Assembly (NCBI GenBank): GCA_018402665.1
Contig: JAGYIN010000007.1
Coordinates: 1-46,508 of the forward strand
Reading direction: 5' to 3'
DNA: 46,508 nt
From: Schleiferiaceae bacterium
GTDB lineage: Bacteria > Bacteroidota > Bacteroidia > Flavobacteriales > Schleiferiaceae
The notes under the pieces are model-generated. The model searched no databases. It was not told the origin of the DNA and was given only the letters and a program-made list of their open reading frames with translations. Below are positions 15,734 to 24,604 of the stretch, piece by piece (within the stretch, counting starts at the first letter, position 1; every line of letters begins with the position of its first letter). The position numbers were made by a program, and so were the translations under genes.

Positions 15734-17134
15734 ATGAGCATCAAACACCTCTTACTATCGCCGCCTATTGGCACCAACATCACCGTCAAGGGATGGGTTC
15801 GCACCTTCCGCAGCAATCGTTTCATTGCTGTAAACGACGGTTCTACCCTTGCCAATCTGCAGTGTGTAGTCAATTTTGAAAAAGAGGATGAAAATGAACT
15901 CAAGCGCATCACAACAGGTTCGTGCCTGTCCATCACTGGTCAGCTTGTGGAAAGCCAAGGAAAGGGACAAACCGTAGAAATCATTGTGGATTCGTTTGAG
16001 GTTTTAGGCGATGCTCCTGTCGACGACTACCCGCTCCAACCAAAAAAGCACAGTCTAGAATTCTTACGTGAAATCGCGCATTTACGCCCGCGCACGAACA
16101 CCTTTAGTGCGGTGTTCCGAGTGCGCCATGCACTTTCATTTGCCATACACAACTACTTCAACAAAGAAGGTTTTGTCAACTGGCACAGCCCGATCATTAC
16201 GGGGTCTGATGCCGAAGGTGCTGGAGAGATGTTCCGTGTAAGTACGCTTCCTGCCTCAGGCGGCGACCCTGCTGAAGATTTTTTCGGGAAGGAAACACAT
16301 TTAACCGTAAGTGGTCAATTGGAAGGTGAACTAGGGGCATTAGCCTTAGGTAAAATTTACACTTTCGGACCCACATTCCGTGCAGAAAACTCAAACACAA
16401 CCCGCCATTTGGCTGAATTCTGGATGGTCGAACCCGAAATGGCATTTCATGATTTAAATATGAATATGGACCTTGCGGAAGACTTTTTAAAATACTGTTT
16501 GCGCTACATCCTAGACAATTGCCGTGAAGATTTGGCCTTCCTCGACAGTCGCTTTGCAGAGGAACAAAAAGGGAAGCCACAGAACGAGCGCGCTGAACAG
16601 GGCTTGATCGAAAAACTAGCGTTTGTCACGAGCAATGATTTCGTTCGTCTATCGTATACAGAGGCGATTGAAATATTGAAGAACAGCAAGCCCAACAAGA
16701 AAAAGAAATTCAAATACCGCATTGACGAATGGGGTGCCGATCTTCAAAGTGAGCACGAGCGCTTCTTGGTAGAACAGCATTTTAAAGCTCCCGTAGTACT
16801 GTACGATTACCCCGCGTCCATCAAGGCCTTCTACATGCGCTTGAATGAAGACGGTAAAACCGTGCGTGCCATGGACATCCTATTCCCTGGAATTGGAGAA
16901 ATCGTCGGTGGGTCGCAGCGCGAGGAACGCTATGAGGTATTGAAAGAAAAAGTAGCAGCCGTAGGCATTCCAGAAGAAGAACTCTGGTGGTACCTCGAAA
17001 CCCGTAAGTTTGGAACGTGCGTACACAGTGGTTTTGGCTTAGGCTTCGAACGTTTGGTCCAATTCTCAACGGGTATGGGCAACATTCGTGATGTCATTCC
17101 ATTTCCTCGAACCCCGGGAAGCGCTAATTTCTAA
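15734..17134 (+). CDS. asnS: Asparaginyl-tRNA synthetase
   Basis: 466 residues, normal family length. Charges tRNA-Asn with asparagine in the cytoplasm. N-terminal OB-fold anticodon-binding domain ([18 protein letters not shown], about 21-38), followed by the class II catalytic core: [20 protein letters not shown], motif 2 around [20 protein letters not shown] with EPEMAF, and motif 3 [20 protein letters not shown] near the C-terminus. The end [12 protein letters not shown] is characteristic of AsnRS rather than AspRS. It precedes rpoN by 20 bp, an arrangement common in Bacteroidota. The possible promoter is the palindromic box at 15694-15715. Confidence 0.97.
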   Translation: MSIKHLLLSPPIGTNITVKGWVRTFRSNRFIAVNDGSTLANLQCVVNFEKEDENELKRITTGSCLSITGQLVESQGKGQTVEIIVDSFEVLGDAPVDDYPLQPKKHSLEFLREIAHLRPRTNTFSAVFRVRHALSFAIHNYFNKEGFVNWHSPIITGSDAEGAGEMFRVSTLPASGGDPAEDFFGKETHLTVSGQLEGELGALALGKIYTFGPTFRAENSNTTRHLAEFWMVEPEMAFHDLNMNMDLAEDFLKYCLRYILDNCREDLAFLDSRFAEEQKGKPQNERAEQGLIEKLAFVTSNDFVRLSYTEAIEILKNSKPNKKKKFKYRIDEWGADLQSEHERFLVEQHFKAPVVLYDYPASIKAFYMRLNEDGKTVRAMDILFPGIGEIVGGSQREERYEVLKEKVAAVGIPEEELWWYLETRKFGTCVHSGFGLGFERLVQFSTGMGNIRDVIPFPRTPGSANF

Positions 17135-17154
17135 CCTGATCTCCCCCCTAAACT

Positions 17155-18597
17155 ATGCTAAAGCAAACCCTTGCACAAAAACTTCAACAGAAGCTGAGTC
17201 CACAACAGATTCAACTGATGAAGCTTGTGCAGTTGCCCACGCAAAGTCTAGAGGCGCGAATCAAGCAAGAGATTGAGGAAAATCCAGCCTTACAGGAGGG
17301 AAAAGAAAAAGCAGAAGACACTTTTGAAAACGATGCTTCGGACGAGCGCGAAGTTCGCGATTCGATGGAGGAAATAAATTGGGACGACTACCTAGGAGAC
17401 GACGACACCCCCGATTACAGAACAAAAGCCAATAACTACAGTGCAGATGACGAGCTCTATGAAGCGCCCGTGATTGTGAGCGAAAGTTTCCACGACAGCC
17501 TCATTTCCCAGTTGCGTCTGCGCGATTTGAACACGGAAGAACTGGATTTGGCGACCTACTTGGTCGGCACCATAGATGATGACGGACTGTTGCGACGCGA
17601 ACTCATTGATATTGTCGATGATTTAGCCTTTTCGCAAGGGGTGTTTACTGAAGAAAAGGAATTGGAACGGCTCCTTACCGTCATTCAGGACCTGGATCCC
17701 CCTGGGGTCGGGGGTCGCGATTTACGCGAGTGTTTGATGCTCCAATTAGAGCGTAAACGTCCTTCCTTCAAAGTCAACCTTGCCCTAAGTATTCTCGACG
17801 ATCACTTCGACAGCTTTGTCAAGCGGCATTATCAAAAATTAATGGACCGATTAGGCGTTAATGAGGATGAACTCCGCGATGCAATCGAGGAAATTGGCCG
17901 ATTAAACCCAAAACCGGGTGGCTCTTCCAACCTCAGTCGTCCTACAGAAAATGTCATCCCAGATTACAACCTAGAGATTGTAGATGATGAGCTTGAACTT
18001 ACGCTAAACGGTCGCAATGCGCCCGAGTTGAGCTTGAGCCGTCAATACCGCGAAATGCTTGAGCACTATAAGGCCAGTAAGGAGAAAAACAAAGCTGAGA
18101 AGGAGGCCGCCTTGTTTGTCAAACAAAAATTGGACAGCGCAAAATGGTTCATCGACGCTATTGTGCAGCGGCAACAGACCCTAATGCTGACCATGCAGTC
18201 CATCCTGAATTACCAACGTGATTATTTTCTCACCGGCGACGAACGCAAACTTCGTCCAATGATTCTTAAAGATATCGCAGAGGAAATTGGCATGGACATT
18301 TCCACGGTTAGTCGCGTGGCCTCAAACAAATACATTCAAACGCCTTACGGCACATTTCTCATTAAACGCTTCTTTTCAGAATCCATGACCAATGCCGATG
18401 GCGAAGAAGTAAGTACCCGAGAAATAAAGAAGATATTAGAGGACACCCTCTCGGAGGAGGACAAGCGCAAGCCCCTGACCGACGATGCCCTCGCAAAAAT
18501 ACTCAAGGAAAAAGGCTATCCCATCGCACGTCGAACGGTTGCGAAATACAGAGAACAGCTCGACATTCCTGTAGCTCGAATGCGAAAAGAACTCTAG
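17155..18597 (+). CDS. rpoN: RNA polymerase sigma-54 factor
   Basis: 480 residues. All three regions are visible: glutamine-rich Region I (QTLAQKLQQKLSPQQIQLMK, then LPTQSLEARIKQEIEENPAL), an acidic Region II (about 50-105, rich in Asp/Glu), the core-binding domain (LDLATYLVGTIDDDGLLRR, QDLDPPGVGGRDLRECL), the helix-turn-helix (DIAEEIGMDISTVSRVASNK) and the RpoN box ARRTVAKYRE followed by QLDIP at the C-terminus. It directs polymerase to -24/-12 promoters and needs an AAA+ activator, none of which is in this window. It is co-directional with asnS and touches the next gene with no gap (TAG then ATG). Confidence 0.97.
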   Translation: MLKQTLAQKLQQKLSPQQIQLMKLVQLPTQSLEARIKQEIEENPALQEGKEKAEDTFENDASDEREVRDSMEEINWDDYLGDDDTPDYRTKANNYSADDELYEAPVIVSESFHDSLISQLRLRDLNTEELDLATYLVGTIDDDGLLRRELIDIVDDLAFSQGVFTEEKELERLLTVIQDLDPPGVGGRDLRECLMLQLERKRPSFKVNLALSILDDHFDSFVKRHYQKLMDRLGVNEDELRDAIEEIGRLNPKPGGSSNLSRPTENVIPDYNLEIVDDELELTLNGRNAPELSLSRQYREMLEHYKASKEKNKAEKEAALFVKQKLDSAKWFIDAIVQRQQTLMLTMQSILNYQRDYFLTGDERKLRPMILKDIAEEIGMDISTVSRVASNKYIQTPYGTFLIKRFFSESMTNADGEEVSTREIKKILEDTLSEEDKRKPLTDDALAKILKEKGYPIARRTVAKYREQLDIPVARMRKEL

Positions 18598-19206
18598 ATG
18601 CACGGCTTTAAACACCGCTTTAGCCAATTCGTCAGCTACCTCTTTCATCCAGGAATCCTGCCTACCGCCGGTGCGTTTTTGGTGCTTTGGTCCGTTCCTG
18701 AAACGTACTCCTGGAACACCATTTTTAAAATCACCTCTACCGTTTTCGTAGGCACCTATGCCTCCCCACTACTGGCTATCCTGTTACTTCGTGCGACGAA
18801 AATCATCACGAGCGTCCACCTAATTAAACGTGAAGACCGGATTTATCCTTACATCACCGGTGCAGCCTGTGCGCTGGCCACTGCCGCATTTCTGAAAAGA
18901 GCCATGGCACCGGAAGAAATTTACCTCAGTGTTTATGCAACCGCATTCGTACTCATCGTAAGTACCATATTGATTCCTTACTTTAAGAGTAGTGCTCATA
19001 TGGCAGGCGCCACCGGTTTTTTTGCTTTATTCTTCACGCTTCATCAGCGGTACGGCATCGGGAAACCCGAATACCTGCTACTACTTCTAGTGGTTTTAGG
19101 TACAGTCGCGTGGTCTCGAATTAGTCTCAAAAGACACACACTCCAAGAACTGCTATCCGGTGGTTTACTTGGGTTTTTTACCGTTTACGCATTACTCTCT
19201 CACTAA
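18598..19206 (+). CDS. PAP2-like integral membrane protein
   Basis: 202 residues with about six hydrophobic segments. The layout resembles the PAP2 phosphatase superfamily: a basic motif KREDRIYPYITG after the third segment, SSAHMAG in the position of PSGH, and SRISLKRHTLQELLSGGLLG in the position of the SRxxxxxHxxxD motif. The first motif and the final Asp are not canonical, so catalytic competence is uncertain. Superfamily members act on lipid or polyprenyl phosphates in the membrane. It begins directly after the rpoN stop, so it is translated from the asnS-rpoN transcript; a membrane protein at this place is often seen in Bacteroidota. Confidence 0.75.
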   Translation: MHGFKHRFSQFVSYLFHPGILPTAGAFLVLWSVPETYSWNTIFKITSTVFVGTYASPLLAILLLRATKIITSVHLIKREDRIYPYITGAACALATAAFLKRAMAPEEIYLSVYATAFVLIVSTILIPYFKSSAHMAGATGFFALFFTLHQRYGIGKPEYLLLLLVVLGTVAWSRISLKRHTLQELLSGGLLGFFTVYALLSH

Positions 19207-19296
19207 AGCTATACGTTTACTCATTTCCCTTGCATTAGACGGGGGAATTGAAGATATTTAAGGTTCAATTATTCAGGCTTACAAACACTCACGTTC

Positions 19297-21507
19297 ATGA
19301 AAACATTGTTTAGAACATTTTTTACCGCTATAGCCCTTGTATTCTTCGTTCAAAATGCCTCGGCATCGCACAACGCAGGAGGTGATATTCAGTACGAATA
19401 CATCAGTTCAACAGGAAACAGCCACAAGTATAAAATTGTCATGCGTCTTTATCGTGACAATCAAGGTATTACTTTGCCAACGAGCGCAACCATCTACGCG
19501 TGTTCGGCGAACTATGCTACATTAAGTACGACGCTTACGGAAACTACGCCGTCAACAAGCGGACAAGGTGTTGTTGCCCCAACATTGTTTGACTGTGTAA
19601 GCTCAACGAGCGCCGGGGTCACCATCCACGTGGTGACGTACGAAGGTGAAATCACACTTCCTGGGAATGCACCAGACTGGACATTTTCATTCTCTACGTG
19701 TTGTAGAAATGGTGCCATCGACAATATCGTTGCCCCTTCAGGTCAAGGTTTTTACATCGAGGCAAAACTGAATAACCAGATCGGCCAAAACACATCGCCT
19801 GAGTTTGTGAGTGAGCCTGTACGTGCATTCTGTACAGGACGTACGTTTAACTGGAAGCAAAGTGCTGTCGAGCCAGACGGCGATTCTTTGTTCTACAGAA
19901 TTACTCACGTTAAAGACGGTAACTCTTCTAACTGTTCGCCCTCAAACATTACGTACGCTACCGGTTGGACCTACGATCAGCCCATCACCACCTCCCCCGC
20001 GAATTCCTTAACCATGAACGCAACCACAGGTTTGATCACCTTCAAGCCTTCAGCCGTTGAGATTGATGTTATGGCTGTAACGGTGGATGAATACCGTTAC
20101 GACTCTGTTCTTTACGTTTGGCGTAAGATCGGTGAAGTCAACCGCGACATGCAGATTGCTATTGCTTCAGCGTGTACACCGAACGCACAAGCCGGAGTTC
20201 AGTTGGACTACCAAGCCCCAGGCATTTACCAAGACCCTGTAAACGGTCTTCCTACAGTAGATTACAACTGTCTAGATTCCACGGTTACGCTTAAATTCAA
20301 AGTGAAGTTGGACTGTTCGTCCATCTCTCCTGATGGAACCGACTTCCGTTTAACGAAACCAGATGGTCAACCACTCGCGATTGAATCGTTCACAGCGAAC
20401 TGTGATAACAACTACGAAGCGACACAAATGACCATCAAGCTTTACAAACCGCTATCGAAAAACGGAAAGTACTTCTTGTATTCTAAAGTGGGTAATGATG
20501 GAAACACACTATTGAACAAATGTGGTTTCCCTATGAACGAATTCGATACGATCCAGCTTAATGTTACGGGTTGTTTCAATGCCATTTACGACATGGAAAA
20601 TGTAACCATCGAAGACGATCAGAATCCTGTTATTGAATGGAGCGCTGATACTTCATCCTACCCGGATTACCTCTTCCAAGAATGGCAAATCTTCCGTAAA
20701 GATCCAGGTCAAACGCAATACCAGAAAGTAGGAACAGTATTCAACCAATACAAATACGACTTTAAAGACAACCAGATCGGCTTTATCAAAGTAGACCAAG
20801 ACAGCTATGAATACCGCGTTGATATGAAACTCAACGACGACATGCAGGGCGCTACAAACGGCATTGGAAGCATACTTCTCGAACGCAGCAATGGAATGGT
20901 GCCGATCATTGATCCGGACACCATACCAGTAGACCTGATCTGGAACCAGTACAATGGATGGGCTGTTGACAGTTACACTGTATTCCTACAAGAAAAAATT
21001 GGCGGTACTTGGATGGGTGAATGGATTCACGACCACGTGGCCTCACCTCAGAATCCAGTTCTTGCGCCAGATACTACTTACCGTATGCTCCTTGAGCTGG
21101 CTCCTGGAGAATACCGCGTATGTATCAGAACAACTGATCCAGTAGACACACAGTATACTGCTTATTCGAACTGTTTACCGATCATCATTAGTACGCCGCC
21201 TTACCCGGACACCGTAGTAGTGCCAAACTTCATTACTCCGAACGGGGATAACGTCAATGATGGCTTTATCATTCAGAACATTGATGATTATAAAGATCTG
21301 AGCCAGTTAACCATCTACAACAGATGGGGCGATCGCGTATGGCAGAGCGAATACCTCTACGATAATGCGAACCCATGGCGCGGTACCAACCAAAACGGTA
21401 CGAAACTCGCAGACGGTGTATACATGTACACCTTAGAATTGGTGAATGCTTCCGACGACTATGAATATTCAGTCAACGGAACGGTCACTATTATGGATGC
21501 GCAGTAG
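19297..21507 (+). CDS. Type IX secreted surface protein with gliding-motility C-terminal domain
   Basis: 736 residues. Signal peptide 1-23 (MKTLFRTFFTAIALVFFVQN, ASA cleavage). The N-terminal domain begins SHNAGGDIQYEYISSTGNSH and includes KIVMRLYRDNQG and FSFSTCCRNGAIDN, a signature of a widespread Bacteroidota extracellular family. The centre has beta-sandwich stretches with many cysteines that could form disulfides. The last 90 residues are the gliding-motility-associated C-terminal domain (VVVPNFITPNGDNVNDGFII, LTIYNRWGDRVWQSEY, DGVYMYTLELVN), the signal for export through the type IX system and surface attachment. Monocistronic in appearance: 90 bp from the preceding gene and followed by a strong terminator. 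Adhesin or surface-filament role is an inference. Confidence 0.92.
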   Translation: MKTLFRTFFTAIALVFFVQNASASHNAGGDIQYEYISSTGNSHKYKIVMRLYRDNQGITLPTSATIYACSANYATLSTTLTETTPSTSGQGVVAPTLFDCVSSTSAGVTIHVVTYEGEITLPGNAPDWTFSFSTCCRNGAIDNIVAPSGQGFYIEAKLNNQIGQNTSPEFVSEPVRAFCTGRTFNWKQSAVEPDGDSLFYRITHVKDGNSSNCSPSNITYATGWTYDQPITTSPANSLTMNATTGLITFKPSAVEIDVMAVTVDEYRYDSVLYVWRKIGEVNRDMQIAIASACTPNAQAGVQLDYQAPGIYQDPVNGLPTVDYNCLDSTVTLKFKVKLDCSSISPDGTDFRLTKPDGQPLAIESFTANCDNNYEATQMTIKLYKPLSKNGKYFLYSKVGNDGNTLLNKCGFPMNEFDTIQLNVTGCFNAIYDMENVTIEDDQNPVIEWSADTSSYPDYLFQEWQIFRKDPGQTQYQKVGTVFNQYKYDFKDNQIGFIKVDQDSYEYRVDMKLNDDMQGATNGIGSILLERSNGMVPIIDPDTIPVDLIWNQYNGWAVDSYTVFLQEKIGGTWMGEWIHDHVASPQNPVLAPDTTYRMLLELAPGEYRVCIRTTDPVDTQYTAYSNCLPIIISTPPYPDTVVVPNFITPNGDNVNDGFIIQNIDDYKDLSQLTIYNRWGDRVWQSEYLYDNANPWRGTNQNGTKLADGVYMYTLELVNASDDYEYSVNGTVTIMDAQ

Positions 21508-21551
21508 CATTCTTAAATAACGTAGTCCCCACTCGTTAACACGAGAACACT

Positions 21552-21582
21552 GGCCCGGCCCCAAAGGGAGCCGGGCCTTTGT
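21552..21582 (+). terminator. Intrinsic terminator after the type IX cargo gene
   Basis: GGCCCGGC (21552-21559) and GCCGGGCC (21570-21577) pair perfectly; the ten-base loop can add CCC/GGG pairs. The stem is followed by TTTGTT. It ends transcription 45 bp after the surface-protein stop. The uvrC -7-like box starts one base after the T-rich tail. Confidence 0.85.
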
Positions 21583-21590
21583 TATCTTTG
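21583..21590 (+). promoter_or_regulatory. Candidate -7 element (TATCTTTG) of uvrC
   Basis: TATCTTTG matches TAnnTTTG at all fixed positions and is followed by AAGC and the ATG at 21595. Predicted initiation would be at the start codon itself. The -33 position lies in the terminator hairpin and shows no TTTG. Confidence 0.5.
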
Positions 21591-21594
21591 AAGC

Positions 21595-23397
21595 ATGGCC
21601 GACAGTATGCACATCACAAATTTGCTGAAAACCCTTCCGAATAAACCGGGAGTGTATCAGCACATGGATAAAGCCGGCAACATTCTCTACATAGGGAAAG
21701 CGAAGGACCTCAAGAAGCGCGTAAACTCTTACTTTACCAAAAGCGTAACGAGTGCTCGCATCGCGGTTATGGTGAAGAAAGTAGCGGACATTAAAGTGAT
21801 CGTAACTGATTCTGAGGGTGATGCGTTACTATTGGAAAACAACCTCATAAAAGAGCACCAACCGCGCTACAACATCAACCTGAAAGACGATAAAAGCTAC
21901 CCTTACATCACCATACGTAAGGAACGGTTTCCTCGCATTTATGGACTACGTAACATCATTAGAGATGGGAGTGAATACTATGGACCTTACCCGAATGTAA
22001 AGTCCATGCGCGCTGTTCTTGAGTTGATTCGTCAGATGTACCCAACGCGTACTTGTAAATACAATCTAAGCGAGGAAAATATTGAAAAAGGAAAGTTTAA
22101 AATTTGCCTAGAATACCATATCGGGAACTGTAAAGCGCCTTGCGAAGCATTGCAAACGGAAGAGGAATATGAAGCAGATGTTAGCGCTGCACGTAATATT
22201 ATCAAAGGCCAGCTGAGCGCCGTTAAAAAACATTTGAAGGAGCGCATGATGCATCATGCCGAGGCGCTAGAATTTGAACAAGCGCAGTTGTGCAAGGAGA
22301 AATTGGACGCCTTAGAAAAATATGCAGCGAAGAGCACTATTGTCAGCAATCAACTCACCAATATCGACGTCTACAGCGTCAGCACTGATGCGGAGTTTGG
22401 TTACGTGAACTACCTGCAAGTTATTGAAGGCGCCATTGTTCAGAGTTACACCGTAGAAATCAAGAAAAAATTAGAAGAAGAGCCGCAGGATTTTCTTCAT
22501 ATCGCTATTCCAGAAATACGCGCACTCTTTGGTTCCACATCCCGTCAAATCTATACTTCACATCCGGTCAATCTACCTATAGAGGGCAGCACATTCACCG
22601 TTCCTCAGATAGGTGAAAAGCGTAAACTCATTGAACTGAGTATTAAAAATGCCCTGTATTTCCGTCAAGAAAAACTGAAGAATATTCAGATCGTTGACCC
22701 CGACCGCCATGTGAAACGCATTATGACGCAAATGAAGCAAGACTTGCGCATGCCTGCAGAACCGAGACATATTGAGTGTTTCGATAATTCCAATATTCAA
22801 GGGACCAATCCAGCGAGTGCTTGTGTGGTCTTTAAAGACGGTAAACCTTCAAAAAAGGACTACCGCAAATTCAATATCAAAACGGTAGAAGGTCCGGACG
22901 ACTATGCTTCCATGGAAGAAGTGGTGCACCGCAGATACCGTCGACTTCAAGAAGAAGGTGAGCCATTGCCTCAGCTCATTGTGATTGATGGAGGTAAAGG
23001 CCAATTAGGCGCTGCGCTTAAAGCTCTAGAGCGATTAGGACTGCGCGGAAAAATAACCATCATCGGTATTGCAAAAAGACTGGAAGAACTCTATTTCCCT
23101 GGTGATCCCTATCCATTGCATCTAGATAAACGTTCGGAAACCTTAAAACTCATTCAGCAAGCCCGGGACGAAGCACACCGGTTCAGTTTAAATCACCACC
23201 GTTCACGCCGAAGCAAGGGGGCTTTTAAAAGTGAATTAGAAGGGATTAAAGGAATTGGCCCGGAAACCATCAAAGACCTTATCAAGGTTTTCAAAAGCGT
23301 TAAGAACATTAAAACTGCCACTCCAGAGCAATTGCAGGAGGTCGTTGGTCACGCTAAAGCGCGCATTCTCACCAATTATTTCTCGTCGATCAAATAA
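21595..23397 (+). CDS. uvrC: UvrABC excinuclease subunit C
   Basis: 600 residues, normal length. Makes both incisions around a DNA lesion in nucleotide excision repair. GIY-YIG nuclease domain at the N-terminus (NKPGVYQHMDKAGNILYIGK, about 17-36), a central cysteine cluster (CKYNL, KICLEYHIGNCKAPCEAL), the UvrB-binding UVR helix pair at about 205-240 (HAEALEFEQAQLCKEKLDAL), the RNase-H-like C-terminal nuclease (IECFDNSNIQGTNPASACVV, LIVIDGGKGQLGAA) and a helix-hairpin-helix end (LEGIKGIGPETIKDLIK). An ATG four codons downstream (21607) is a possible alternative start. The 3' end overlaps the convergent small gene by 22 bp. Confidence 0.97.
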   Translation: MADSMHITNLLKTLPNKPGVYQHMDKAGNILYIGKAKDLKKRVNSYFTKSVTSARIAVMVKKVADIKVIVTDSEGDALLLENNLIKEHQPRYNINLKDDKSYPYITIRKERFPRIYGLRNIIRDGSEYYGPYPNVKSMRAVLELIRQMYPTRTCKYNLSEENIEKGKFKICLEYHIGNCKAPCEALQTEEEYEADVSAARNIIKGQLSAVKKHLKERMMHHAEALEFEQAQLCKEKLDALEKYAAKSTIVSNQLTNIDVYSVSTDAEFGYVNYLQVIEGAIVQSYTVEIKKKLEEEPQDFLHIAIPEIRALFGSTSRQIYTSHPVNLPIEGSTFTVPQIGEKRKLIELSIKNALYFRQEKLKNIQIVDPDRHVKRIMTQMKQDLRMPAEPRHIECFDNSNIQGTNPASACVVFKDGKPSKKDYRKFNIKTVEGPDDYASMEEVVHRRYRRLQEEGEPLPQLIVIDGGKGQLGAALKALERLGLRGKITIIGIAKRLEELYFPGDPYPLHLDKRSETLKLIQQARDEAHRFSLNHHRSRRSKGAFKSELEGIKGIGPETIKDLIKVFKSVKNIKTATPEQLQEVVGHAKARILTNYFSSIK

Positions 23398-23702
23398 GTC
23401 TCCCAGCTTAGGTGAAAAAAGAGCACCGCAGTTTCGTCACGTTCGTTGAAATATTGAATCATTCGCGCTACTGTGGCAACGATTTCTTTTGCTTTTTCGA
23501 TACGTTCTTTGAGAATCACTTCGATACTGTCAATATAAATGGCCACGCCCTCTCCACTGACGCTCATGTCTTCAGGATCTCTTTCTTCCTCGTCCTCTTG
23601 GCCTAAGATCTTTACAATGGGCCAATTCAATTGGGCCGCTTTGAGCTCTTGACGAACCTCGTCAGCGTCTACAACAAATTGTACGGACGTTCCTTCAAAC
23701 AT
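23376..23702 (-). CDS. Small hypothetical cytoplasmic protein
   Basis: 108 residues, not recognised. No signal peptide or membrane segment. The N-terminal third reads like a short beta-alpha unit (MFEGTSVQFVVDADEVRQEL), the middle is acidic (GQEDEEERDPEDMS), and the C-terminal half is a long amphipathic helix (SIEVILKERIEKAKEIVATV). The 3' end overlaps the end of uvrC on the other strand by 22 bp. The minus strand shows GACCTTTG at 23726-23719, one base from the -7 consensus, with the ATG 16 bp downstream. Real-gene status is moderately likely from the coding-like composition and the putative promoter. Confidence 0.55.
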   Translation of the reverse strand: MFEGTSVQFVVDADEVRQELKAAQLNWPIVKILGQEDEEERDPEDMSVSGEGVAIYIDSIEVILKERIEKAKEIVATVARMIQYFNERDETAVLFFHLSWETYLIDEK

Positions 23703-23724
23703 AATGATGTATTTTTTTCAAAGG

Positions 23725-23905
23725 TCAGATAAAATCACTGATCTCGTCCCATCCTTTCTTAGAAATGTCCGGTACTTCTGCGCCATCGGCAGGATACCCG
23801 ACAGGTAAAAGTAAGAACGGCTTTTCATTAGAAGGACGGCCCAAAATTTCAGAGAGAAACCAGAGGCGGGCCAGGGAGTGTACGGTAGAAATTTAGGATC
23901 CATGA
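23725..23905 (-). pseudogene. Remnant of a nitroreductase-family gene (C-terminal part only)
   Basis: On the minus strand, the frame ending in TGA at 23727-23725 encodes a clear nitroreductase-family C-terminus: FLSEILGRPSNEKPFLLL, PVGYPADGAEVPDISKKG, WDEISDF. This matches the family ending in Flavobacteriia (RPxNEKPFLLLPVGYPA). The frame has no start: it opens at a TAA (23895-23893), and the just-upstream residues that look familial (YTPWPASGF) are in another frame, so there is also a frameshift. The first 150 or so residues, including the FMN-binding part, are gone. The remnant is squeezed between the LolD-type gene (stop 23921) and the small hypothetical gene. Confidence 0.7.
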
Positions 23906-23920
23906 CCCTAAAATAAGGCT

Positions 23921-24601
23921 TTAGTCGTCGCTGAGCACTTTTCCATCTTCGATACTAATGATTCGACGCGCCTTTTTGATCACACGATCGTCGTGGGTTG
24001 CGAAAACAAAGGTCATGCCCTCCTCTTTATTTAACCGCTCCATTATATCCAATAGGTTTGCCGTACTCTGGGAATCCAGGTTCGCTGTAGGTTCGTCGGC
24101 CAAAACAAATTGGGGCTTTGATGCAAGTGCCCTTGCAACAGCAACCCGCTGCTGTTGGCCGCCTGAAAGCTGTCCCGGTCTCTTATCTTCCTTACCCTTA
24201 AGTCCAACTGCTTCAAGCAGCTGCTGGGCGCGCGCTTCGCGTTCCTCCTTTGGCCGGTTTTGAAGAAGCATAATGAAACTTACATTTTCCTGAGCAGAAA
24301 GCACCGGAATAAGATTGTAGGCTTGAAAGACGAACCCAATATTGCGCAATCTAAAGTCAATTAATGCATTTTCACTCAGCGTGGTAATGTCCACCCCACC
24401 AATAGCAATTGATCCTGCCGTAGGCTGGTCGAGCCCTCCAAGCATATTGAGTAAAGTAGTTTTTCCACAACCTGATGGGCCCTTGAGCGCGGTAAACTCT
24501 CCTTGTGTTATGGTAAGGCTAATGCCGTTCACGGCGCGTACAGGAACAGCTCCCTCATAGACCTTTTCTAGGTTTTTAACTTCGATAACAGGTTTACTCA
24601 T
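23921..24601 (-). CDS. ABC transporter ATPase, LolD/MacB type
   Basis: 226 residues, a single nucleotide-binding domain. Walker A GPSGCGKT (41-48), Q-loop VFQAYNLIPVLSAQENV, signature LSGGQ (145-149), Walker B FVLADE (165-170) with PTANLD, and switch histidine ATHD. The sequence GGLDQPTAGSIAIGGVDITT is typical of the LolD/MacB/FtsE group, which power extraction or mechanical export with FtsX-type permeases rather than classical transport. It is last in the operon LolA-like, permease, permease, ATPase, with 3 bp to the preceding permease gene. Lipoprotein or lipid export from the inner membrane is the likely task. Confidence 0.93.
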   Translation of the reverse strand: MSKPVIEVKNLEKVYEGAVPVRAVNGISLTITQGEFTALKGPSGCGKTTLLNMLGGLDQPTAGSIAIGGVDITTLSENALIDFRLRNIGFVFQAYNLIPVLSAQENVSFIMLLQNRPKEEREARAQQLLEAVGLKGKEDKRPGQLSGGQQQRVAVARALASKPQFVLADEPTANLDSQSTANLLDIMERLNKEEGMTFVFATHDDRVIKKARRIISIEDGKVLSDD

Positions 24602-24604
24602 AAC

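Noticed and set aside
21532-21545. CTCGT/ACGAG small hairpin
   Set aside because: Five base pairs without a T-tract; the adjacent strong hairpin at 21552-21577 explains termination.
23718-23903. 61-codon ORF (starting MDPKFLPYTP) on the minus strand
   Set aside because: Only a short piece of this frame looks familial; the next frame encodes the conserved nitroreductase end, so it is part of a frameshifted remnant.
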